Of a stretch of 64,000 nucleotides of DNA, positions 53,551 to 60,757 are shown in pieces; position 1 is the first letter of the stretch, and every line of letters begins with the position of its first letter. Origin of the DNA: Rheinheimera pacifica. Lineage in GTDB: Bacteria; Pseudomonadota; Gammaproteobacteria; Enterobacterales; Alteromonadaceae. The stretch covers positions 142,530-206,529 of the forward strand of contig NZ_FNXF01000003.1 in assembly GCF_900108485.1 (NCBI RefSeq), written 5' to 3'. The notes under the pieces are model-generated. The model saw nothing but the letters and a program-made list of their open reading frames with translations. It searched no databases and was not told the DNA's origin. The position numbers and the translations under genes were made by a program.

Positions 53551-53879
53551 CACGCACCTGCCTTAGCTTGCTCAAGCAGCATCTTGGGGAACTGTTCAAT
53601 GCAATAACCGTAAGTGGCGTAATTAACGCCCTCGTTTGGGAAGGTGTCGTCTAAGAACTTTTCAAACTCCTTAATGGTCCTAATTTTGATTGCGACGATT
53701 TCATCTTGTCGCTCAATATCAGTACCTGTCTGCAGTCTAACGTCCGCAAATACACGCTGTACCCGTGCCATTAATTCAGCCTGCATCTGCTCTGGCGTTT
53801 CCGGTTCTCCCGGATGGCCTAAGCTGGCAATAAAGTCGCCAATCTCACTGATAATTAAACGTTCTGCTGTCTCTAACAT
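53550..53879 (-). CDS. phage early protein of unknown function
   Basis: 109 residues starting MLETAERLIISEIGDF, chosen because CCGGAG lies five bases before this ATG; the longer frame has no support. Mostly helical. Not recognised. Confidence 0.65.
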   Translation of the reverse strand: MLETAERLIISEIGDFIASLGHPGEPETPEQMQAELMARVQRVFADVRLQTGTDIERQDEIVAIKIRTIKEFEKFLDDTFPNEGVNYATYGYCIEQFPKMLLEQAKAGA

Positions 53880-53890
53880 AATTACTCCGG

Positions 53891-54049
53891 TTATTCCCAA
53901 GGCTGCAGGCCAAGCTGCAGGCGCTTTGTATTCCAAGATTCTACTAATGCCTTAGCATCCTCTGTGTCTGCAGCCGTAGGCTTGCTGTGGCCACGCGCTG
54001 TTGCTAATTGCTCAGCCGTTGCCATTTCAAACTCAGTTGGTTTTTGCAT
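53891..54049 (-). CDS. very small phage protein of unknown function
   Basis: 52 residues, MQKPTEFEMATAEQLATARG to QLGLQPWE. Fits exactly between its neighbours, reads the same way, and has coding-like composition. Not recognised. Confidence 0.55.
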   Translation of the reverse strand: MQKPTEFEMATAEQLATARGHSKPTAADTEDAKALVESWNTKRLQLGLQPWE

Positions 54050-54118
54050 AGTGGCTGCTCATCAGTACCAGTGAACCACCACTGGCAGACGCCCCAAACT
54101 GCAGGGCGTTTCGCTTAA

Positions 54119-54595
54119 TCAACTGGGTTCTGTCTCTGGCGTTTTCAGAAACAAAGCTTGGGTCAGCTCTAAGCCTTCAAGTTTTTTAAACTGGCGGCAC
54201 AGCACTGAGGCTTTTGAGAAGTAAGGTAGAAATATTTCCGTCTTTGCATGCAGGTTCGGAAAGTATTTTTTTGCGTCACGCTTACCAAAGTTCTTTTCAA
54301 TTTCAGCAATTTTTTTAGGTGTATATACACTGAGTGTTTTTTTGCTCCACACCTGCGGTAAAAACTCTGGCATGTCGTCTGGTTTTTTATCAGTACGGCA
54401 AGCCCAGCTGCCTTTGATAACGCCATCTATATAAACAACCAGCACTGTTGTTGACTCGCTTTTACGCTCACGGCTAACACCAATTTCGTGCCCTTGATAG
54501 CTGAATCTGATACTCACCCAGCCACCCGCCATTTCCTTTTCAATAGCAGCCCATTGCTCTTTAGTGATTAAGCTCACTGGCTTCTGTTGGCTCAT
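54119..54595 (-). CDS. phage early protein of unknown function
   Basis: 158 residues, not recognised. The first half is beta-like (WVSIRFSYQGHEIGVSRER, TVLVVYIDGVIKGSW), the second basic and helical (KKIAEIEKNFGKRDAKKYF). Three bases after the gene before it; clearly part of the early operon. Confidence 0.65.
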   Translation of the reverse strand: MSQQKPVSLITKEQWAAIEKEMAGGWVSIRFSYQGHEIGVSRERKSESTTVLVVYIDGVIKGSWACRTDKKPDDMPEFLPQVWSKKTLSVYTPKKIAEIEKNFGKRDAKKYFPNLHAKTEIFLPYFSKASVLCRQFKKLEGLELTQALFLKTPETEPS

Positions 54596-54598
54596 GGC

Positions 54599-55093
54599 TT
54601 AATCCTCGTCTATGGTGAATTGCGGATGCTGGGTTATCAGAAGCTGAACCTGCGTTTTTGGCCGGTCTTCCATAAAGCTGCCCAGCCAAATAGCAAAATG
54701 CTGATCGCCGTACTCGTCCATTTCTGCCAGAGCATTGCGTACCATTTGCGCCAATGATGGAGACTCGCTGGCTAACCGGATTAAGCGCTCGTTGTCGTAT
54801 TGCGCATCCAGTAGCGCGATGCTGCTGACATCTGGCTCCACAACTTTTTGCGCTACAACCTCACCGGCTTCACACAGCTGTAAAACGTTCTCGTATTGTT
54901 TGCTCCGAACCGGCTGATTACCCCCAACTGTGAATGGCTTCTGGCCACCAAGCACCCACAGCAAGGCGTCAGCAACGCCTTGCTCGTAGGTTTTGGTTGG
55001 TTCGTTAGTGCCGTACTTTTCTTCCAGGCTGGTAGCTACCGCGATTTCAACGCGGATTTGCTCTTCGGTTGGCATTGCAGTGATGGCGCTCAT
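54599..55093 (-). CDS. phage early protein of unknown function
   Basis: 164 residues. The first ~60 contain EQGVADALLWVLGGQKPF, a pattern common in small phage proteins; the rest is acidic and helical. Starts with an ATGA overlap on the DUF3164 gene. Not recognised. Confidence 0.65.
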   Translation of the reverse strand: MSAITAMPTEEQIRVEIAVATSLEEKYGTNEPTKTYEQGVADALLWVLGGQKPFTVGGNQPVRSKQYENVLQLCEAGEVVAQKVVEPDVSSIALLDAQYDNERLIRLASESPSLAQMVRNALAEMDEYGDQHFAIWLGSFMEDRPKTQVQLLITQHPQFTIDED

Positions 55094-55767
55094 AACGACA
55101 CCGCCGCTAAATCCAGTGGAACTTGACGGTACATATCCGTTTCACCGATGCGCTCATACACCCGCACATAGGCTTTGCTGCTAACCACTTGCAGTGATTC
55201 GCTAATGGCATCCATAGCCTGGATCCAGCGTGGGTCTTTAATGTCCAGTTTGCGCAGTGACAAGATGCGGGACACGCTCAGGTTGCCGTCGTTGTCGGTT
55301 TTGAAGGCGTGGTCAATGATGGCTTTCGCTTCTGGCCGTGCGCCTTCTGTCCATTCAGTGACGCACTGATAAATCAGCTCTTTGGCTGCCAGAATACGTT
55401 CATCAAATTTCACTGAATCCTGAATGGCACGGATGATTTTGTACTTACCGTCGTAGCTATACAGCGTGACGTTGCCTTTCTTGCCGCCAATATCCACCTG
55501 GTACTGCTCAAGCGATAAAGCAACAAAGGCTTCAATATCACCAAAGGCGCGCTTTTTAAATTCAGCCAGGCATGCACTTACGGCCAGAGAGCTATTGAAT
55601 AATTCTTTAACCAACTTATCCCGCTCTTTGTCGATGGGGCGAACCAACGATTCGTGGGTAAGCTTGCCTTTGGCATCTTTCCAATAGCCTTCCGGCGTTG
55701 GGATTACCGGCTTGGCTGGTGCTGCTGCCACTGCGGCTTGTTGTGCTGATGTAGTTGAATTGCTCAT
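55090..55767 (-). CDS. DUF3164 family phage early protein
   Basis: 225 residues from MSNSTTSAQQ, with GTGAGG eight bases upstream. After an Ala-rich leader it has YWKDAKGKLTHESLVRPIDKERDKLVKEL, YDGKYKIIRAIQD and FKTDNDGNLSVSRILSLRKLDI, the DUF3164 pattern. Its function is not established. Confidence 0.87.
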   Translation of the reverse strand: MSNSTTSAQQAAVAAAPAKPVIPTPEGYWKDAKGKLTHESLVRPIDKERDKLVKELFNSSLAVSACLAEFKKRAFGDIEAFVALSLEQYQVDIGGKKGNVTLYSYDGKYKIIRAIQDSVKFDERILAAKELIYQCVTEWTEGARPEAKAIIDHAFKTDNDGNLSVSRILSLRKLDIKDPRWIQAMDAISESLQVVSSKAYVRVYERIGETDMYRQVPLDLAAVSL

Positions 55768-55774
55768 ATCTGCC

Positions 55775-56050
55775 TCACGCTCTAAATTCAGGTTTAATGC
55801 CTGGCTCAAACAGGCACAGGGTTGCTTTAATGCTGCTATTGCGAACGCCAAAAATGGCGGCGCAACAGGAGCAAATGGCGGTTAATTCGTCTGCCTGGGC
55901 AGCGGTGGTTAATTGCGTAGCATTGCAGCTAGGGCAAAACAGGGCATACAGCGGAGCGCCTTTACTAGCTGCATTAGTCAGATATTGCTGCTGTCTGGCA
56001 CGCAGCCTTGCCAACTCAGCCTCTGTGGCTTTTCTTTCGTGCTGGTTCAT
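55775..56050 (-). CDS. small zinc-ribbon phage protein
   Basis: 91 residues starting MNQHERKATEAEL with an ATGA overlap on the gene before. Helical start, then CPSCNAT and CSCCA, a CxxC...CxxC zinc ribbon. Not recognised beyond this. Confidence 0.7.
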   Translation of the reverse strand: MNQHERKATEAELARLRARQQQYLTNAASKGAPLYALFCPSCNATQLTTAAQADELTAICSCCAAIFGVRNSSIKATLCLFEPGIKPEFRA

Positions 56051-56289
56051 GCCTGAGCCTCCTGGTGCCAATGCACTACACAGCTTCGCACTTGGGCATA
56101 AAACGCCTGGCGCTGCTGGCCGTTCACGTTTTCAGTAAATGCTGCTGCGATTTTCTGCAGCTGCGGTGATGGCTGTTGTATTTCGATAACGGCCCGTGTT
56201 TTGCGTGAAGTAACGCGCAGCACTTGGCAGCCTTGCTGGCGCAGCATTAGTTGCACGTTTTGTTTGTCGACGATGTTTTCTGCTTTCAT
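56047..56289 (-). CDS. small phage early protein of unknown function
   Basis: 80 residues from MKAENIVDKQNVQLML, with GAGG nine bases upstream; a TTG five codons further out would overlap MuB. Basic beta-alpha protein (VLRVTSRKTRAVIEIQQPSPQLQKI). Not recognised. Confidence 0.65.
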   Translation of the reverse strand: MKAENIVDKQNVQLMLRQQGCQVLRVTSRKTRAVIEIQQPSPQLQKIAAAFTENVNGQQRQAFYAQVRSCVVHWHQEAQA

Positions 56290-56300
56290 TGCTGCTTGCC

Positions 56301-57248
56301 TCAATCGTTGGTTTCTAGTTCAGCAAGTGCAGTGCGTAGCAATTGCTCTGTGATCAACGCGCCTTTGGCAAACATGGCCGCCAGCTTTATTGTTTTGGTG
56401 AGTAGGCGCAGGCCACCGGGGCGCTCGCTAATTTGGATCATCACGTTCATTTCACTGCCGCCGCCCACGTTCCAGGCTTCGGCAATGGCGCGCACGTCTG
56501 TTACTTTGGTTTTGTGAATGCCGCGCTTTTTGGCGATGCGGCTAAACAGCCGGGCAAAGTCTTCATTGCGGCGGCCACCGGTTAGCTGGGTGTACACTTT
56601 GTTGTTGCCCACCAGCGCCATGCCTATGCCGGTTTCTTCCTGCAGGATGCGCAGCTCTTCCAGCGTGGGGTAATCCAGGTGATCGGCTTCATCCACAATT
56701 ACCAAGCCTTCGCTGCCTTTAAGGCGCTGGCGTATTACCCGGGCCAGTGGCCCTTTGGTGCGGGGCGCTTGCTCCATGCCAAGCTCCATAGCAATTTCGT
56801 ACAGGCACTCAGTAAGGCTGCTGCGGCTTGGGCTGGCGGTTACTTTCCACACGTTGTTGTTGGTGCGCTGGTATTCGTCCAGTGTTTTGCTTTTGCCTAC
56901 GCCGGATGCACCGTAAATAACCACGATAGATTCAGTGATTTGGGCATACGTTAGGTCGTCCATAATCAGCTTGGCTGTTGGTGTCATTACAAAGCCAGGG
57001 TCTGTGCTGGGGTTGGCGTCGCGTTGTTCACGCAGACGCAACCAGCTTTCTAACTTTTCAATAATTTTTGACGGGTCGGCTTTGTATAAACCGTTCAATA
57101 CCTGGCTGAGTGTGGAGGGCGATACACTGATTTCTTGTGCAACTTGCCCTGACGTAACGCGCTTAGCGCTAATCAATGTGGTCACACGCATAATCACTTC
57201 AGTTTGCTGGCTTTCTGCCTTCGCTAGGCTGTGTACATTGGTCATCAT
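56301..57248 (-). CDS. MuB-like transposition ATPase
   Basis: 315 residues, the MuB length. N-terminal HTH (about 33-55; QVAQEISVSPSTLSQVLNG), Walker A GASGVGKSK (113-121) and Walker B LVIVDEADH (182-190). Coats target DNA in ATP form, attracts MuA and gives target immunity. Directly follows the transposase gene. Confidence 0.94.
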   Translation of the reverse strand: MMTNVHSLAKAESQQTEVIMRVTTLISAKRVTSGQVAQEISVSPSTLSQVLNGLYKADPSKIIEKLESWLRLREQRDANPSTDPGFVMTPTAKLIMDDLTYAQITESIVVIYGASGVGKSKTLDEYQRTNNNVWKVTASPSRSSLTECLYEIAMELGMEQAPRTKGPLARVIRQRLKGSEGLVIVDEADHLDYPTLEELRILQEETGIGMALVGNNKVYTQLTGGRRNEDFARLFSRIAKKRGIHKTKVTDVRAIAEAWNVGGGSEMNVMIQISERPGGLRLLTKTIKLAAMFAKGALITEQLLRTALAELETND

Positions 57249-57279
57249 TAGTCCTTGTTATTGCTGTTTCAAATAGGGT

Positions 57280-59295
57280 TTAAATACGGTTTTTCTGTTT
57301 TAGCTCGCGCAGGTAAGCCACGCTTTCGCTGAAGTTGGCGGCGCACTCTGCTTTGTGTTCGTTCTCGGGGTTGGCCAGTTGGTCATGGTCGTAGGCAATG
57401 GCTGTTGCGGTGTTGCCCCGTACAGCCGGGCGCATCATCATTACCACTTTGCTTTCAGGGATAACTTCTTCTTCAACAGGGCGCATCATGGCGGCCAGCT
57501 CAAGCGAGTCGATACTGACTTTGGCTTGTGCAGCCAGCTTGTTTGCCTTGGTAAACTGAGTGCGTTTACGCTTGGTTTCACGCGCTGCCTGGGTGTCACC
57601 AAAGCCCACTTTTTCTAGGCATTCAGCAGTGCAAATATGCACACCGTTCAGGGCGTAAATCTCTACCGCGTCATGCAGCTTTAGCGGGTCAAAACGCGCC
57701 ACCAGTTTCTGCCCGACATAGTTCATCATGGTGTCGTTGAAGTAGCGGTTTTTGCGGCCCTTTAAACTGCCGCCTGCATCAAGCACTATGGTGCCGTGCT
57801 TCGACACAGTTACGGCTTCGGCTTGCAGCATCATTAACTGCAGTTGTGCGGTGGTGGCTTTGCGTATTTCAGCGGTTTCGTAACTGGCATTAAATGCTTG
57901 GTCAAAGCTCATAAAGCCTTTGCAAATTTCGGTATCGCGGTTGGCTTTGGCATTGAACATTTCAACACCCTTGGCAATGGCCTGTAAAAACTCTTCTGCA
58001 GCTATGGCTTTGCTGCCGTAGTTGTCTGGCTTTGCCATTGGGTTAGGGCCTGTGTAAGCGCCACGGCATATAGGGTGTTTGTCGATGTATTCTTCAAGGC
58101 CACCCACGCCAAAGGTACGCTCTATCGGTTTGGCCTGGCCGTGGCCCTTGCCAAAGATCACGCTGGACCAATGCAGGTTAATGCCCATCATCGGGATGAT
58201 GCCTAACGGATCATCTTCTTTAACTTTGAAGCGGTACCGGTTTGGTACACCGCCGGTCATCCACTTGTTGGCGGCGGCGCGGGTGTTATCTATGGTGATT
58301 TCTTTAGGCACACCATACTTTGCAAATACATCCATCAGCGACAAGCGGATACTGTCGGTGTTCTCGCTGATATCACAGCGCCAACCCACGATTTTGCGGC
58401 TACGAATGTCCTGCCAGAACCATGTTTTAGGGCGCAGAATTTCGCCGTTAAACCACTTCACAAACACGTTGTGTTGGTAGCCATCGCCGTTCAACCACTC
58501 CATGGCATGGATGCCTTCGACTGTGCGTTCTTGTGGCGGGTAAAGCTGGTGCAAGGCGTGCTCACCTTCACGCAGTAGCACCAATTGCTGTGCCGGTACT
58601 TCGTGGGCCATGCGCCGTGCCAGGCTTTTTAAACTGGGTATCTCCCAGCCTTTACCTTTGGCGGCATCCAGTAAACGCTCGTAGCTTACTGTCATGGCTG
58701 GTTGTTCCAGGCTGAGGTAGTCGGCTTTAAACAGCTCCCACGCTTGCGGCGTAATAAACGCAAACTGGTTTTTCTTTTTGGATTGTGACGCTTCAAAATG
58801 TTTAGGCAGCAGCGCTGGTGCCCAGTCGGCTTCGTCGTAACCTTTGACCATGGCGCAATGACGGCGCAGCGTGCTAAGCGCTACATTGTATTGCGCACAT
58901 ACAGAGTCATAGGCATCCATCAAACTGACGCCATTACGCTTTAATGCAAACACGGCTTTTACGGCCAGCAAGGCTTGTTGTGCTTTCTCTTTAGCGGCGT
59001 GGTTGTTCTTGTTCCAGCGCGCCCAAAGCGCTTCGCTGCAATAGGTTTCACGCGCTTTCTTTTGTGGGATAGTTACCAGCTGTTCGCCAACTTTTATCTG
59101 GCCTTTAATTTTGTAGAGCGCGGTTTGTGTTGCAGAGGGTAATAAGCTGATGTGGTATTCAGTCCCTTTCGTCCCTTGTCTTTTGCGTGCCAGTTCCGGA
59201 TTTTCACTGGCCAGTTTTTTTAATTGCTCGCGCACATTTCTGTCAGATCCCGGCAAGCCAACAACGCCTGCTAATTCACTCGCTAATAGCCACAT
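57280..59295 (-). CDS. MuA-like DDE transposase
   Basis: 671 residues (MuA 663). N-terminal Mu-type winged domain (WLLASELAGVVGLPGSDRNVREQL), then DNA-binding helices, and the RNase H-fold core with Asp271 (EWLNGDGY), Asp336 (EITIDNTRA) and Glu392 (KPIERTFG), very close to MuA 269, 336 and 392. C-terminal basic part contacts MuB. A perfect AAGGAGG precedes the ATG. Cuts the prophage ends and joins them to target DNA. Confidence 0.97.
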   Translation of the reverse strand: MWLLASELAGVVGLPGSDRNVREQLKKLASENPELARKRQGTKGTEYHISLLPSATQTALYKIKGQIKVGEQLVTIPQKKARETYCSEALWARWNKNNHAAKEKAQQALLAVKAVFALKRNGVSLMDAYDSVCAQYNVALSTLRRHCAMVKGYDEADWAPALLPKHFEASQSKKKNQFAFITPQAWELFKADYLSLEQPAMTVSYERLLDAAKGKGWEIPSLKSLARRMAHEVPAQQLVLLREGEHALHQLYPPQERTVEGIHAMEWLNGDGYQHNVFVKWFNGEILRPKTWFWQDIRSRKIVGWRCDISENTDSIRLSLMDVFAKYGVPKEITIDNTRAAANKWMTGGVPNRYRFKVKEDDPLGIIPMMGINLHWSSVIFGKGHGQAKPIERTFGVGGLEEYIDKHPICRGAYTGPNPMAKPDNYGSKAIAAEEFLQAIAKGVEMFNAKANRDTEICKGFMSFDQAFNASYETAEIRKATTAQLQLMMLQAEAVTVSKHGTIVLDAGGSLKGRKNRYFNDTMMNYVGQKLVARFDPLKLHDAVEIYALNGVHICTAECLEKVGFGDTQAARETKRKRTQFTKANKLAAQAKVSIDSLELAAMMRPVEEEVIPESKVVMMMRPAVRGNTATAIAYDHDQLANPENEHKAECAANFSESVAYLRELKQKNRI

Positions 59296-59307
59296 ACGAA
59301 TTCCTCC

Positions 59308-59565
59308 TTAACTCGCTGCGCGCAATGCTTTGTAACGGCTGGGCCAAACCTCTTCGGGTTTCATATCTATAGCCGTTGCAATAATTTCTTCACCTTTAGG
59401 CCACGGCGAACGCAGTGCATTAGCCAGTGTGTTTTCGCTTAACCCTGCGTCCCTTGATAGCTGACGAACGGACAAACCGCGTTTTTTTAACGCAGCAATG
59501 ATGTCGGCCCGATGCCAATCTCTTCCATATTGTTCGCTTTTTTGAGAGACTGATTCATTACTCAA
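59308..59565 (-). CDS. ner: Ner-like early regulator
   Basis: 85 residues from a TTG with AAGGG upstream. DWHRADIIAALKKRGLSVRQLSRDAGLSENTLANALRSPWPKGEEIIA (motif LSRDAGLSENTLANALRSP) is the Ner HTH. Turns down early transcription and the repressor. The start codon lies inside one of two 10-base repeats (59565-59574 and 59591-59600), so it is probably autoregulated. Confidence 0.92.
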   Translation of the reverse strand: MSNESVSQKSEQYGRDWHRADIIAALKKRGLSVRQLSRDAGLSENTLANALRSPWPKGEEIIATAIDMKPEEVWPSRYKALRAAS

Positions 59566-59695
59566 CTTAGTAACCCTTATAAGTTGCTTTACTTAGTAAC
59601 TACATAATTGATCAAATGGATGAATCGGTCAATAGCAACGGATGATTTATTTGCCATGGCATCCGTTACTATTTTTCAAAGCCTTGGATTTAAAA
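59565..59695. promoter_or_regulatory. early/repressor switch region
   Basis: Between the Ner start and the repressor ATG: two direct ACTTAGTAAC repeats 26 bases apart, and an inverted repeat AACGGATG (59637-59644) / CATCCGTT (59660-59667). GCATCCG-type words recur inside the repressor gene at 59762, 59804 and, as ACATCCG, 59837. These are candidate Ner and repressor sites. Confidence 0.55.
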
Positions 59696-60469
59696 ATGAC
59701 TAATGACAGTGAAAACAAAGAGTTAAAAGAATCGGACGCAGGTTTGGCAGAAACGGATCAAGCATCCGTTGGTGGCGGCATGAAACGGTCGATGTGGTTT
59801 ATTGCATCCGAATTGGCAGGGCATGGAAGTTTCCCCACATCCGATAGATGGACCAGAGACCATTTAAAGGATTTGGCAGCTGGCAAAGAGCACCTATGCA
59901 GGAAGCGCAGAGGCACAAAGGCAATGGAATACCACATAAGCTTGCTGCCGGCTGACACACAGCGAAGCTTGCTGGGTGACAATGCAGACCAGATTAACGA
60001 AGCGCCTCAGCCTTATTCATCCATACCTATTGTTTCTGATTTTCTGGAGGAGTTTGCTTTAATACCTGGCTACAGAATTCAAGTATCAGCGGGGCATGGC
60101 TCGTTAAATCCAGACCAGCTGAACCCGGTAAGGCATTTGGCATTTAGGCGCAAGTGGTTGAAGTACAGGGGCTTCAATGAACATGAGTTAGCGATAGTGT
60201 GGGCCAAAGGCGATAGCATGGAGCCAACCATTCACAGCAATGACACCCTTGTCGTTCACCTGGGCCGCAACACTCCGGCAGACGGCCACATCTACATTTT
60301 CAGAAACGGTGACGAGTTATTTGTGAAGCGCTACCAAAGCGTGCTGGGCACCTGGCGCTTAATAAGCGACAATAGTTTTTACAGCGCTTACGATATACCA
60401 AAGCACGAGCAGTACAACTTTCAAGTCGTCGGGCAAGTGGTCCATATAGCGAAAGACTTGGGCGATTAA
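59696..60469 (+). CDS. prophage repressor: Mu-type DNA-binding domain fused to S24 peptidase
   Basis: 257 residues from ATG 59696; an ATG at 59642 is possible but falls in the operator region. Residues 33-95 (MWFIASELAGHGSFPTSDRW ... EYHISLLPADTQ) match the N terminus of the MuA protein made next door. Residues 120-257 are a LexA-type self-cleaving domain with Ser174 (KGDSMEPT) and Lys211 (FVKRY). Such a protein should hold the prophage silent and be cut in the SOS response, unlike the classical Mu c repressor. Only plus-strand phage gene. Confidence 0.92.
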   Translation: MTNDSENKELKESDAGLAETDQASVGGGMKRSMWFIASELAGHGSFPTSDRWTRDHLKDLAAGKEHLCRKRRGTKAMEYHISLLPADTQRSLLGDNADQINEAPQPYSSIPIVSDFLEEFALIPGYRIQVSAGHGSLNPDQLNPVRHLAFRRKWLKYRGFNEHELAIVWAKGDSMEPTIHSNDTLVVHLGRNTPADGHIYIFRNGDELFVKRYQSVLGTWRLISDNSFYSAYDIPKHEQYNFQVVGQVVHIAKDLGD

Positions 60470-60475
60470 TTTAAA

Positions 60476-60494
60476 GTTTAAACGGGGTTTAAAG
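60476..60494. repeat. paired GTTTAAA boxes near the prophage left end
   Basis: GTTTAAAC (60476) and GTTTAAAG (60487), 11 bases apart. The same pair at the same spacing occurs in the central gap (44489 and 44500, with a third at 44520), and a single box lies between the MuA and MuB genes (57278). Confidence 0.6.
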
Positions 60495-60517
60495 GGTATT
60501 CCAACGCGGTAAGTCAG

Positions 60518-60573
60518 TGCTCAATTTACTAGGCCAAATCAGCACTTTTTAAATTCATTGCTCAAACCTGCTG
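60518..60573 (-). repeat. prophage left-end candidate transposase sites
   Basis: The minus strand reads GCCTAGTAAATTGAGCA at 60518-60534 and a related GCAGGTTTGAGCA at about 60559-60571, 41 bases apart. The first matches the right-end sequence at 28393-28409 in 15 of 17 bases, inverted, as transposon end sites should be. Confidence 0.55.
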
Positions 60574-60590
60574 ATTTTAAAAAACGCTTT

Positions 60591-60630
60591 AAATAAAAAA
60601 GGGACCCAAGTTTTAAAACCCTTGAGTCCC
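60591..60630 (-). terminator. Rho-independent terminator between narX and prophage
   Basis: On the minus strand GGGACTCAAG and CTTGGGTCCC pair (one mismatch, ten-base loop), followed by TTTTTTATTT. It would stop transcription coming from narX before the repressor. Confidence 0.8.
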
Positions 60631-60660
60631 TTGCAATTCCTAGCTTTGGCCAACTTTACG

Positions 60661-60700
60661 ATCCCACTTAATCCACTTGGATCCAATCTGATCCCTAACA
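60661..60700. repeat. four ATCC boxes at exact 10-base spacing
   Basis: ATCC occurs at 60661, 60671, 60681 and 60691, so all lie on one face of the DNA helix. The units are loosely similar decamers. Lies between narX and the terminator; owner (host or phage end) unclear. Confidence 0.6.
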
Positions 60701-60724
60701 TTACTCAGTGTTCATTTAACTAGA

Positions 60725-60739
60725 CCCTATACAATAGGG
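60725..60739. terminator. short hairpin after narX
   Basis: Perfect CCCTAT-ACA-ATAGGG inverted repeat 19 bases after the narX stop. There is no T-run, so it is a weak terminator or mRNA 3'-end structure. Confidence 0.4.
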
Positions 60740-60757
60740 GCACGCAGTAACGCACTG

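Larger units (their letters stand above)
28363..60600. mobile_element. Mu-like transposable prophage (approximate limits)
   Basis: About 32 kb with Mu gene order from repressor, Ner, MuA and MuB through Mor, lysis, head, tail and baseplate to a tailspike, nearly all on the minus strand, so the phage left end is at the right. The exact ends and the 5-base target duplication could not be fixed. The right end lies between the truncated peptidase (28363, TGT) and 28460; the left end between 60574 and 60740. All structural genes look intact, so it may be functional. Confidence 0.9.

Noticed and set aside
28358-60738. 5-base target duplication for the prophage
   Set aside because: I compared bases before each TG near 28300-28390 with bases after each CA near 60600-60740 and found no matching pair; limits left approximate.
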